Below are positions 11,806-22,800 of a stretch of DNA of 64,000 nucleotides, one piece after another. The stretch covers positions 660,001 through 724,000 of the forward strand of contig CALNXK010000177.1 of NCBI GenBank assembly GCA_942486035.1, written 5' to 3'. Position numbers and translations under genes: made by a program. This stretch comes from Porites lobata (taxonomy: Eukaryota; Cnidaria; Anthozoa; Scleractinia; Poritidae). Under the pieces are notes generated by a model. That model saw only the letters and a program-made list of their open reading frames with translations, had not been told where the DNA came from and did not search any database. Numbering within the stretch: the first letter of the stretch is position 1; the number at the start of each line of letters is the position of its first letter.

Positions 11806-12230
11806 TTTTATTCTTCCACCCACTCAGAGGGTAGTAGTTTCCGTTTATCAGGAAACGGTTTGGCGGTAATTGATTGGTAAGTAAAGACGTTTCAGCATTG
11901 AGGAAGTCTTTTATTTTTAAAAGGCGATCTAAATTGTAATCCACCCTTACATTAACAAAATATTATGATAATAAAACATTGTGTTCACAGAATCTCTAAT
12001 GTGAAATGAGTTCTTAAAAAGTTGTACCGTTCAAAAGCTGTAACCTTGAACTATCGACATTGAAAAAAGCCGTGCCCCTCCGGTAGGGTACAATTTCAAC
12101 GAATTTAGGATGTGTTTCCAAAAACGTTTTTACTTAGTACATAAACGGTCATTTTCATATAACTTTGATATCTTCCACCCACTGACAGGGCGGCAGTTTC
12201 TTTTTACTCAGGAAATTATTTGAGAGGGTC
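11806..12230. repeat. imperfect direct duplication about 365 bases apart
   Basis: CTTCCACCCACTCAGAGGGT (near 11814) and CTTCCACCCACTGACAGGGC (near 12173) begin two segments of about 60 bases that stay alignable through AGTTTC and CAGGAAA. The remaining sequence between them is not alike. This could be two copies of a degraded exon on the minus strand or of a repeat; neither can be shown. Confidence 0.4.
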
Positions 12231-13167
12231 AAAATCATGTCCAAAATATCCCCAGTTCACTAATCATCACTTGCAATCACTCCTACCATAGATGACTGTA
12301 AGCTTGAACTTCTCGAAATCGAGCACCCAAGCATTCAAAATACCAAGAGTTTGTCACATGCTGCTTAACTATAATTGTTAAATTGAACTCGTAAGAAGAG
12401 TTACTATGCTGTAGTGACAAGTACAAAAACGATGGATATATATAATCCAACTTTCCCACGAAATGCCTTAGTTCCAGCGTTGACTTAAAATAACTCATAC
12501 TTGACCCCCAATTCCACAAGAAAAACGTGCACTTATTCCAACCAAAATTATACTGCCTCATTTCTTTCAAAAACTGTGTACAGAATCCAAGTCATCTCTC
12601 GATCTATAATATGAAAACACGTACTTTTACTGCCTGAGAGTCCCCTGAATAGTTTATAGCAAACAATTGTTAGTAGTTCGTTTAACTTTGAATTCTTTCA
12701 CCGTCCTTTAAGTCTGCCTCTATTTTATGGCAGTCTATAATACTTGGCATTCCACCATCACTTTTTTCTGTTGTCTTCATGGAATTCTGTCATACTCCCA
12801 CGTTGCGATAGTAAAGTTTAATTAAACGATACCCGACTAAATTCCTACAAATATACGATAGATATCACCATGTTTTGAAATAAGCTGATGACTTCAGAAA
12901 AATTTCTCGTCATATCACGAAGAAAAAGAAATAGAAGCATAAAAAACTAATCACGGCTATACCAATTATAATACTTTAAGTCTTTTTTTCCTGCAAAAAT
13001 CCTTTATTTTGAAAAGCAGAAGGCCCAGCTTTTAACTTACAAAAGACTATTGGAACTTACTCCTCGAAATTAAATGATCACAAAGTTAGAAGGCTTACTG
13101 ACGATTTAATAAAGAGATAGAAATAAAGGGATACCGTTCTACTCTTGGCTTTTTATTAGGGAGTTTA
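12231..13167. other. gene-free stretch, nothing firmly recognised
   Basis: A minus-strand frame of 95 codons (12283-12570) has no recognisable domain. Rest is AT-rich and featureless. Confidence 0.35.
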
Positions 13168-14053
13168 AGGCCCTGTTTACATCAATGGAGGTGAGGGACT
13201 CCAGGTAAGTGAGGCAACCCGCGGCGGGTCACCCCACCTATCAAGTAAACATAATCTAGTTAAAATGAAAGAGACTTTTGTTCTTGGGCCATCGTAGCTT
13301 GATCAAAAATAAAACACAAACAGCAGTGATAAACATTGTGAGCTTTCGCATTTTTATAAACTTGTCGTTTCGTATGCTATTCAACACACATTTTTAAAAG
13401 TGATCTTAAGTGAGTTTTAAAGAAAATGATAAGACTATAATTATATTCAAAAATTTACACCTATCGCTCTCAAAGATCCAAAGTTTACAAAGCTTGTTGC
13501 TGGGATTGTAACGATTTTTACATTGGTAAAACTAAGCGACGGCTCCATGATAGGAAGACTCGACTGAACTTCAAGTCCCTAACAAAAAATGATCACTCTC
13601 CGCCACCGGACATAACATTAAGTGGAATCACTTTGAAATTTTAGCATCTGGCAAAACAGATTATCATTGTAGGATTAAAGAAACATTGTTTATACAAAAC
13701 CTTAAGCCAGCTTTTAATGTCAACTTGAGCAGTGAGAAGCTGATGCTTTATTAGCTGTATTTTGCCTTTGTATTCATTACTGTTAGGAATTTTTTAATTT
13801 CTTAATCTCATTCAGTCAGTCATGTATAGTCTCGTCATTTTCTTTAAAACTCACTTAAGATCACTTTTGAAAATGTATGTTGAATAGCATACGAAACGTC
13901 AAGTTTATAAAAATGCGAAAGTTCACAATGTTTGTCACCGCTGCTTGTGTTTTACCTTTGGTTAAAATGAAAGATTATACAGACAGGCGGGTTACTCCAC
14001 CTAAACAGGTTACCTCACCTACCTGGGGTTCCCCACCTCCATGTAAACAGGCC
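13168..14053. mobile_element. foldback DNA element with long inverted arms, carrying a retroelement fragment
   Basis: The left end GGCCCTGTTTACAT and right end ATGTAAACAGGCC are inverted repeats flanked by TTAA on both sides. The arms extend far inward: the left arm near 13320-13430 (AGCAGTGATAAACATTGTGA ... GTATGCTATTCAACA) reappears reversed at about 13840-13950, giving arms of roughly 220-260 bases around a centre of about 400 bases. TTAA flanks would suit a piggyBac-type target, but TTA-targeting Harbinger elements cannot be excluded. The centre contains a GIY-YIG remnant (13498-13754) unrelated to DNA transposition. Confidence 0.7.
13498..13754 (+). pseudogene. GIY-YIG endonuclease C-terminal fragment (Penelope-type retroelement)
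   Basis: Two plus-strand frames joined by one frameshift give recognisable protein. The first frame from 13498 reads a CWDCNDFYIGKTKRRLHDRK stretch, the start of a GIY-YIG nuclease domain with its YIGKT and Arg. After a shift near 13620 a second frame continues KWNHFEIL, ASGKTDYHCRIKETLFIQ and KPAFNVN, ending in LMLY and TAG at 13752-13754. These pieces match my memory of the GIY-YIG tail of Penelope-like and related cnidarian retroelements. The frameshift and missing upstream reverse transcriptase mean it is dead. It sits in the middle of a foldback element. Confidence 0.7.
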
Positions 14054-14764
14054 TTAAGGTGATACGACGGCAACGGCAACTAGAAAGTTACAAAAGCAAT
14101 AGGCTGAATAGGCAAAACAACAACTCTGCACGTTCAGCACACTCTTTTGAACCTTTCTTTACTGTAACTGCACGACTTCGAATTGAAAATGCCTATAGTT
14201 TCACGTTTATGGAGGCTCTAAGCAAGAAGCGACGGCGAATTTTTTTTTCCATTTCTGAACATGGATATGGTCTTAGGAATTCAACTCCAGAAGAGTTCGC
14301 TTGCATTTAACAAAGTAAGCCGCGAGTTGAAATAATCGCCAAAGAGATTGTTGGTCGTTGTATCTTAAGTTCACTATTCATGTCAGCAGGTCAACCCCCG
14401 AGAGGGGAACAACCATCACAGAAACCTTATAGCTGTCAGGGTTTAGTAAATATCTCTAGGGTATACCAAAATGGAAATACAAATGTTTAATGATCAAGCT
14501 TGTGTGCGCGGATCCTTTTCTACACGATCTTCAAAAGAAGTAGAATCAACACTTATATATATATATATTATGATATGGCTTCTGCTACTGAACACAAAGC
14601 TATTTATAATATGTCCTCAGAGTTGGGAGTTGAAATTTCGTACAGCGCTGCGCATCAAATTAGCAAATTTGTAAACATTTTTTTGTATCGTATCGTTTTC
14701 ATGCTCGAAAATACCCTACTTTTTTATGTCCCCATCCATCCCCTCAACGGTCTTCGTTTAATAA
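14054..14764. other. gene-free stretch, nothing recognised
   Basis: Overlapping frames of 67-102 codons around 14470-14808 run into the next MITE and carry a TATATATATA microsatellite near 14555; not supported as coding. Confidence 0.35.
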
Positions 14765-15160
14765 CAGGGGCACCCAACGTCAATTTTCGGAAAATATCTG
14801 TTCGGTAGACGATTTGAGATCTAGAATTTTTGGAACATTTGTTGTAAAATTTCTTGCTTGCCTGCCTCTCCTAGGATTTTCGAACATCTAGGAAATGGTA
14901 TAACTGCTCATTTTTAACGGGTTTTTCACCTAAAAAGGTCTCCTAGGATTTTCGGAAGCCTGTTTTCTGGCTGAAGTTTTCAAAAATGTAAGTTTTGATT
15001 CCTATAATTTTCGGATCAATAGACTTTCAGCTAGTAAATCCGACCAGATGAATTTTGGGGGGATAAAAATATACCTATACCTACCGTTTAAATACCAAAA
15101 TACGTTCAACAATGCTATTGTTAAAGTGGTTTTGAACTATATTCTCGATGGGTGCCCCTG
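14765..15160. mobile_element. CAGGGGCACCCA-type MITE, short subfamily, copy 1
   Basis: Perfect 12-base terminal inverted repeats: CAGGGGCACCCA at the left and TGGGTGCCCCTG at the right. The left interior (AATTTTCGGAAAATATCTGT then GACGATTTGAGATCTAGAAT) and the right interior (TGAACTATATTCTCGATGGG) are shared with copies at 16948-17145 and 25179-25573. Non-coding, about 396 bp. Confidence 0.85.
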
Positions 15161-15509
15161 TGTCAAGTTAGTGAGATGAAACTTGGACCACAGACGAGTT
15201 ATCGAAACATCTGATGTCGTCGTTGTCTTCAGCAATCCTTCTCAAGATTACACTTAACCAGACGACTGTAACGCCACCTACTTATGACAAGTCTCATTTG
15301 TTCCAACCATTTTTTTATGTTGAAAAGATTAAAGACACCAGATCGATTGTCAGGTTATAAAAATGGCTAAACTTAGATTTGGTGATAAGTCCTGAAAGAT
15401 CGAATTCTTTCAAATTCTTGATACAAAAGACTGTCACATTCGACAATTACTCGTCAAGATAGAAGTTCTTGTCGAGGAACAAGATTGTTAAGATTCACGG
15501 AGATCAACC
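15161..15509. other. spacer with a possible retroelement tail
   Basis: The segment 15180-15300 (GTTATCGAAACATCTGATGT and the AGCAATCCTTCTCAAG words) has the style of the non-coding tails that follow Penelope-type elements in cnidarians, but I have no second copy in the window to prove it. Confidence 0.25.
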
Positions 15510-15776
15510 TTATGTAGAAGTAGGCGTTTTAGGTGAGGCCTTCTCGTCTACAACTTCCACGTCCGCCTCAGTTTTGGAAGACAACAGGTTTAGAAAACAA
15601 TATCCCATTGCCATCGGAATGGCTTTTTTGTGCTTTAAATTAGGAACAAGAACGAGAAGTCCGAAGACTACAGCAAACCTGATATAAAACAACGTGTATT
15701 GTTTTTTATAGGGTACGAAGCTATGCACTAAGGTCACGACAACAATTCCCGACTTTAGTAAACACGCGACTGGCAT
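15510..15776 (-). CDS. possible small membrane protein (weak)
   Basis: A minus-strand frame of 88 codons starts MPVACLLKSG and contains a hydrophobic segment around residues 11-20 and a longer one around residues 32-43, then a hydrophilic acidic and Thr-rich tail. It could be a two-span membrane peptide. No domain is recognised, the same interval is open for 72 codons on the other strand, and no partner exons are proven. Confidence 0.15.
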   Translation of the reverse strand: MPVACLLKSGIVVVTLVHSFVPYKKQYTLFYIRFAVVFGLLVLVPNLKHKKAIPMAMGYCFLNLLSSKTEADVEVVDEKASPKTPTST

Positions 15777-16947
15777 CCATTTTGTACATCACATATCTCC
15801 TGTTGCTCGACGTCGGACCAAATAATTTTGTTGTCAAACTTCCTCCTGACTTAGGTGAGCAGTAAGAGACGTCCCTGAATAGTCTTCGTTTCTCATTTAT
15901 AAACGTTTTCGGAAAGACTGAACGAGAGAATAAAACAACATGTAATACAGTTTGAAATGCTCACAGTTAGAAGCCCTGATTTTCCGCAAATATATATGTC
16001 AGAGATGGTCCTTAGTGAAATACTCGCCAAATTTTAGCCTGAATTGGCAGTTAATTTATGGGACGGTGTTTCTCTGCTACATTAGTTGACGTAAATATAG
16101 TCGATTTTCGGTCTAACAAAACTACTTATTCCTTTCTGTCTTTCTTTTCATTGTCTTTAAATGCATGGAGAGTCAGACGCCCTGAAGCTGCCACTTCAAC
16201 CACAATTTATTCTTTCAACACGCAAAACGGACCAACTGAGTATGCTCAAACTTATTATGCAACTGATTTACTTACCCCATTTTTCAGAGATCCTAGCCTG
16301 GCCGTATCCAATGAGATTTTCCTCTATATTGCGTTAGAATTATTGATTATTCGAAAATATACATCAGATATAACTTGGTGGACGATGGTTTTATCTGGTC
16401 TAAAGCAGACATCCCGAAGTCGGTTTAAAAAATCGACCGCACCTCTTCAATTATTTTCAACCCACGCTTAAGAGACAGGAAAATAGATGAAATTTTCCTC
16501 GGTTCTCGTCATTGTCGAACAACTCATTAAACATTATTTTGGTAGAATGATTCTTCGTGGTCGGGGTTTTGTAGAAACAGGAGGAAAAGAGTTTTAAATG
16601 ATGATATCTAATCAAAATTTTAAATCCCAGGTTCTTAATCAACAAAGGAAACGATCTAGACCAACTCACAACCGCTTTAGCTGCTCTAGGGAAGTTTGAT
16701 TCAGCTTCTGATGTTATGAGTTTCCATAAATGAAATACGAGATAGATTTTATTTTCATAGCCAAGGCAAGCAAGTAGAAATTTGGCCGACAGCCGGTACT
16801 TTACCCGCCGGCCGAGAAGTGTGTGGATCGCCTCAGCCCCTTTAACTATGAGTGGCTTTTGAGTGTCCGTGAGATCCATGGAAACAGCTAGCGTTAGAGT
16901 CGAAGTTACTGAAAATAACCAGAGTATAATACCATCAACTGACGTGA
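15777..16947. other. no supported gene; open frames on both strands
   Basis: A plus-strand frame of 137 codons (16058-16471) and a minus-strand frame of 204 codons (16457-17071) are the longest here. The latter runs through the MITE at 16948, so at least its first 40 codons are repeat sequence. A possible minus-strand exon bounded by TTATTTTCAG and CGG/GTAAAG lies at about 16805-16905, but it is isolated. Confidence 0.3.
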
Positions 16948-17145
16948 CAGGGGCACCCAACGACCATTTTCGGAAAATATCTGTTCGGAAGACGATTTGA
17001 GATCTAGAATTTTTCGGAGCATTTGTTGTAAAATTTTTTGCTTGCCTGCCTCTCCTAGGATTTTCGAACATCTAAAAACTACTATAATTGCCCATTTTAA
17101 ACGGATTTTTACCCTTAAAAACTATATTCTCGTTGGGTGCCCCTG
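16948..17145. mobile_element. CAGGGGCACCCA-type MITE, short subfamily, internally deleted copy
   Basis: Begins CAGGGGCACCCAACGACC and ends TTGGGTGCCCCTG. The first 150 bases align with the copy at 14765 (AATATCTGTTCGGAAGACGA, CTTGCCTGCCTCTCCTAGGA), then the sequence jumps to the last 30 bases of the element (AACTATATTCTCGTTGGG), so roughly 200 interior bases are missing. An internal deletion with both ends kept is typical of DNA elements. Confidence 0.85.
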
Positions 17146-17162
17146 ACTTGATACAACTCACT

Positions 17163-17305
17163 TTGACTCTGAAGATGACTACCGCACAGGTTGTCGAAAA
17201 GTCAATCACTTTCAACAACAAGAGTCCTATTCAGGACTACGTTCACCCGGACGAACAAACTTAGCCTACTTTTGGAATGACTCCTGGGTTCAAACCTTTC
17301 ACAGT
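17163..17305 (-). repeat. retroelement-tail repeat, copy in minus orientation
   Basis: Read on the minus strand, this contains TTTGAACCCAGGAGTCATTC, GTCCGGGTGAACGTAGTCCT, GAATAGGACT and TTTCGACAACCTGTG. The same string in the same order occurs on the plus strand at 45341-45463. It resembles the 3' tails of Penelope-type elements known from cnidarians; that identity is from memory. Confidence 0.6.
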
Positions 17306-18042
17306 TTTACTGAAAAGAGCTAGAATATTGCAATTAAGGCTAACAGATTTATGATCTGCTCTAAGAAAACTGACTTCAATTATACTGAATACGCCGCACC
17401 ATTGCATAACACTATCCTCTATCTTAGCTATTTATTTTTTCAACTGAAGCTTGAACATGACTATTGCAGTCTCCTGAAGTGAGTCGGCTTAACTTTTTCC
17501 GCCTCACCACCGTAACGAGGCCGACAGATACAGGAGATTTCCATTGGGATTTCCAAAATAGTGGCCAAAAGTAAATTTCTTCGAAAATTGACTAACTCCT
17601 GTGCGTGTTCCAGGTAGGTAATATCCTGGAAGTTTTATTTCAACAGCGACGTTCTTGAGCGACACACCCCAACCGGAAGTGGGCCGTTTTCTCTTTTAAT
17701 ATGCCTTCACGCTACCAAATTTGTATTGCTAAGTGTCTGAACTCTTAGAGAGACGAAACAATTTGTTCAAAATCACGACTCAAGAGTGCAAAAAGGCCCT
17801 AATGTTAACAATCCACAATTTCTATGAGCTCTCTTCGGGGGCTGATTAATTAAGGCATGACATTGCAATTAAGATAATCAATTTTTTTTTTCCATGAGCT
17901 TGAATTGGTTCGCGGAAAGTGTCGAAAAGTGTAAAATGGAAATATGTAAAATGCTTATAATATGTAAATATAAAATTAATGTGCTTTAAATTTTTTGGAA
18001 CGTTTAAACTGTTAACAAACAAAAGAGGATGGGTCATCTTGA
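17306..18042. other. gene-free stretch, nothing recognised
   Basis: No open frame over 60 codons apart from those generated by the neighbouring ATT repeat. Confidence 0.4.
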
Positions 18043-18072
18043 TAGTTTTACTATTTTTATTATTATTATTAC

Positions 18073-18111
<39 letters not shown>

Positions 18112-18129
18112 CATTATTATTATTATTAT
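18043..18129. repeat. (ATT)n microsatellite
   Basis: About 28 near-perfect trinucleotide units with a few interruptions. It produces long poly-Leu and poly-Asn open frames on the two strands that are not genes. Confidence 0.95.
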
Positions 18130-19735
18130 GTGAGCTTGTTAGTATCCATTGCAAAACATTCTTCACAACCTCCGATGCTTAAACCTTAAACCGCGGATGA
18201 TCTCTAATGAAAATCTTACATCATGCCAAACAGGACATCAGGCACCTGGTGAACTTCCGGTGAATTACAGTCAAGCCAGGTCAAGCGTACCCCGCAAGAT
18301 TCTATTAATGAATTTATTATTCGAAAGTTGAATCCGTTGGTACTTGTATTTCAGATTCATTTCTGCATTCTTGCATGCATAATGAGCCGTGAATTCACAC
18401 GCGAGGCAGTTAGGACCTTTCTACCAGCTCAGTTTCCCTGAATTTGATGTAAATGTCTTCTAAGAAATTTCATCCATTCAAAGATTTTCAGTTTGTCCAC
18501 GTACAGAGAAGTTCTCGTAACATATTCACTGTTCATTACGCATGCAGAATGTCGAATTGAATTTGACACTACGTTACGGGAATAACTAACGGATTCATTT
18601 TTTTTCAAATATTCAATTCATTAACAGAATCTTGGAGGGTACACTTGACCTGCCTTGACTGTAAGTACAAAATCAGTTTGGACCACCTTAGACTTCGGTT
18701 TTTTACCATTCATAAAAAAATTCCGGAAATTTTAGTTGAGAATTTTCGTTCGGTAAGAAAGGTACGTGTCGTTAACCATTTGCCTAAAATTTCCGGATTG
18801 TCGCGCCGCCCTAGTTTCAACATGAAACTACTACGAAACTCAAGAAACTTGTAAATGGTAAACGAATTTCCATTCGGAACGTCCCAACCGGGACGTCCTT
18901 TTCAGAATTTCTGTTTGTCCGGGGAATTTTCCAATGAGACGAACCAAAATCACATTTACCATTTACATCCCAACGCGAATTTCCGAGAATTTGTGGTAAA
19001 TGGTAAACAACATTCGGACACAGAGAGGGGCGTGATTCACACGATTTTGCAGTAAGATGCCATCGTTAGGCCATGTTTTGGGATGCGTGGATGTAGTCCG
19101 CAAGCCAAGCGATGCAAACGCAATTTCCATGTTTGCAAATGTGGCATTATAATTACACTGTTTTTCAGAACAAAAATCCTTGAATTAAAACTTCTCTTGG
19201 CACACATGCAATACCAAGGTCGTGAGTCTAGTTTGTTTCCAATTGGTACCTGGAAAACTTCCGTTATCTAACACTAAATTCGTTTTGAACAACACCGAAT
19301 TGGCCATAAATCGGACGAAATAAAGGCGGCACAGCAAGATGCTACGAGCGTAGAGGAAACAACGTGACAATATGAAGTCCCTGGAGACTATACCATGCAA
19401 GAAATGGAACAATGCGACATTTTTCTTCGAATTCTATGGTGGCCAAATACAAGTAGTAATTAACGGTATTCGGTCTTAATTCCAAACGTGATCTTGTGGC
19501 TTTGGTCTCTTAATTACGTCTTAATCGCTTAAATTTTTTTGCACTGACGGAAAGAAAAACTTCCGACCTCCGCGAAACAGAAATCATCGGGTTAATTCAA
19601 ACGTTAGAATTTATTGTCTCAATTGGTTAAGGGTTCCGCTCTTTTTCATCGTTATAGTTTGTTTTAGACGGATTTTAGGAAAAATGGTTTAGTGTTTCAA
19701 ATTCAGTTGGGTCACGATAACAAGAAACTCCACCC
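18130..19735. other. gene-free; contains one probable old MITE
   Basis: Between about 18772 and 19007 words such as GTTAACCATTTGCCTAAAATT, ATGGTAAACGAATTTCC and AATTTGTGGTAAATGGTAAAC repeat in direct and inverted orientation, which suggests a degraded inverted-repeat element. The short frames here (60-69 codons) derive from it. Nothing else is recognised. Confidence 0.4.
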
Positions 19736-19743
19736 TATAAAAG
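19736..19743 (+). promoter_or_regulatory. TATA box of the 19840 gene
   Basis: TATAAAAG in a CCTATAAAAGG context lies 97 bases before the ATG. A leader of about 70 bases would follow if transcription starts about 30 bases downstream. Confidence 0.55.
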
Positions 19744-19839
19744 GACCAGGCTTTTGTGCAATTTTGTGAACACTTCTTTTTTAAACTGCTGGCAACTACT
19801 GACCATACCAAAAATAGTTTAACCAGGCTCGCAAGCAAA

Positions 19840-22800
19840 ATGGACAACTTCTCTCTACGTTTTTTAATTGTGAGTACAATAGCGTTCTTGCTTTTAAGAT
19901 TTGAAGTTCCCTTTTTTATTTACAGGTAGAGAACGGTAGGAATTCAGTTGTTTGCCATCGATCGTTTTTAAAGGACCTTAGGCCATACCTTTTAAAATGG
20001 TTGGATATCTCGCCTAGCACTGAAGAATAACAAAGGCATTCTTAATATACATCTCTATCTGTATTTATGATGCTTAATCAAACTTGGTTTACATTTTAAG
20101 CCTAAGAACAGATAATAGACGACTTACAACTTTTTCTCGAGAGACGCTGATTGTAGATTAAGCTACATATCTAATTCAGCTTTAGTTGATAGGAACTAGT
20201 GGAAACGTCTTTGAAAAAAGTTTCTTAATTAAACAAATCAGAGTGCAACGTTTCTACAAGACTCCTGGTGACAACTGATAAATCAGTTGAATCACATATT
20301 TTAGAAAACATGAAGTTAATTTCTGAGACGTCACAGTTATGTACCATTAATTTAATTCATTCTTTTTCCCTGTTTGCACCAGTCACTGGTAGTGATCTTT
20401 AGCACAACATTCAGTTCAGTGGCGCCGGCAAGGGTGATTACGCTACGGTCTCCATTGCAGTTCAACCGAAGGGCAAAATTGTCAGATTTCATGACTGCAA
20501 CCAGACCATGTGTAGCGTGTCCGCCACCGCTAGTTATAAAGGCAATAATACGGGTAAGTAACATAAATAAATAAATAATAAATAATTATTTGGAGGTAGC
20601 ACATCCACAAAGTGGTTCTTTGTCTACCTAATTCCTGGTCGAACTGGAATTTGCGAATGTTGGTTTTTTTGAGGAGAGGGGAAAACCGGAGTACCCGGAG
20701 AAAAACCTTTCGAAGCAAAGGAGAAAACAAACAACAAACTCAACCCACATATGGAATCGATGCAGGAATTTGAATCCGGGCCAAAATGGTGGGAGGCGAA
20801 CGCTCTCACCACTACGTCATCCCTTGCTCCACATTGACAAATCGGAGCTTCTGTATGCGGGTATTTCGGACGAAATCGAAGTTGCGACGATCGCATCGCC
20901 ATTTTGATCTAGTTTGACAACTTTAGCCGTGCAATGACGGAAAAGAAATTTGCCAAAAAAAGTGTGCTGCTTGCTCAGATTATTCTCTCGTTTTCGTCGT
21001 TGTTGTGGTTGTGCTTGATATGCGACGATTTGAGGTGAAAAACCGACGATTTGATGGGAAATCCGCGACGACATCGACGTCCGCAGGTGCCCACTGACAG
21101 AGGCTCACAAATTTGTGAACAAATTCAACTTATATACTTTCAAATTAAAGGGGCCTTGTTACGGTTGACTGTCCTCAGACACAGGCTGACAGAACTTGAG
21201 AAATTATATGCGAATGCTGAGACTAGCGATACGCGTCAAACAAGTATGTCTCCCGCACATTATATCAAACATAACAAACAACAAAAATGCACTTTGAAAA
21301 ACTGTAAGGCTAACTAGTTTTCAAACATCACAATTGCAATCCGATTGAGTCTTCTTCAAATTTGCCCATCCGTGCCTCGTTTTTTATTCGATGTGTTAAT
21401 AATACGTTATTTTTATGTTTTAAGCGGTTATTTTTATGTTTCACCCATTTGGTGGCAGATCCCATCTTTTGACTGAATTTTGATAAATTTAATGGCACTG
21501 CTCCTTTGAACATCCGATTCCAGCTCTTCACCAATTTCCTTCTCTCGCTGTTCTCTGGAAACTATGATATTGCATTCTTGTTTAACTGGAATGAGTAACT
21601 GCACTATTTGCTTGAAAAGAGTCGCTTCACATTGGTATCTTGAAACACTCATTTTCAATTTTTCCAAGTTTGTTGTTGCAATTCATGTTTGTCTCTTCCA
21701 TCCTAAGCCATCCTAAAATCTTTGAAGATAGTTTTATATTTTACCGAGCACATATTTTTAGGATTGACCTTGCCTAGTCCCGGTACGGCGTTTTCCCAGT
21801 CCCTATCGGTTAATTCACTTTGGTGACGTATCCGAGGCGAACGGACGGGAAACGTCTCACATTTTCGCTTGGACCACGTGTCCCAAAACGCTTTGGCCGT
21901 GAGGAATAATGAGGCCTAGGGAATAGGCAAGGATTGACCCTTTAATTTCAAGAAATAATGGAAGACATTTTTTTTAAACTCCTACCATATACAGTCATGC
22001 TTCTTCTATCATTTGGGTTTAGCTGATCATAAAATTTCTTTATCACGGCATTCAACAAACCTGACAACGCTTATTCAGTAGAATCGATCCCTTGTTTTAA
22101 CCGATAAATTTGCAGATCAGATGATTACCTGCTGACAACAATGTAGCATGTCTATTCTTGGTTTGTAACCACGTGACAAGGCGGTCATGTTGGGGGTCAA
22201 AACAATAAAATTTTTTCTTAAAGAATTTACATGAAAATGGTGCTTAGTTCCCAGAGGAGAGGAAAGCTTTTGTTCTTGACCATCAACATGGCCGCCTTGA
22301 CGTCACGTGCAAACCAGCAATCGAAGATAGTGACATAAGACTTAGCTCGACAATTCAGAGTTTTTCCTTCTTTTTATTCTGGAGGGTAAATTATATAGTG
22401 CATGTAGAATTTGCACTCTTACTGAGTTCACTGCCTATTCTTGGGAGTTTTAACAACGATAAAGATGATTAAGAAAGAAATCGTCCTATACGAGTTAATA
22501 CTCACGTAACACTTGATGTGTTTTTTTTTAAGACCTGGCTGTCCTGAGAACCACAGGTTCAACGCAAAAAGTATGCTTTCAAATAACTCACGATGGAAAG
22601 AAATTTGCCTTGAAAGTTATCTCATCCAGCCTTATAGTTTTCGAGGTGAGTCAAAAGAATATTATTTACCCATTTCAACATAAGATCTTATTGGAGCAGT
22701 CCCTCAGGATAGTCACGCCAGCAAGGAATCTCTCAGTCTCCAGTCCTGCCGAGCTTAGACTCGACCGCTGACTAAAGAGGGACTGCTCGCAGTCTAATAC

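Noticed and set aside
16058..16471. 137-codon plus-strand open frame
   Set aside because: No recognisable motif, no promoter or splice evidence, and opposite-strand frames are open too.
16457..17071. 204-codon minus-strand open frame
   Set aside because: Its N-terminal part runs through the MITE at 16948-17145 and the rest has no domain or consistent splice context.
17846..18182. Poly-Asn and poly-Leu open frames
   Set aside because: Produced by the (ATT)n microsatellite.
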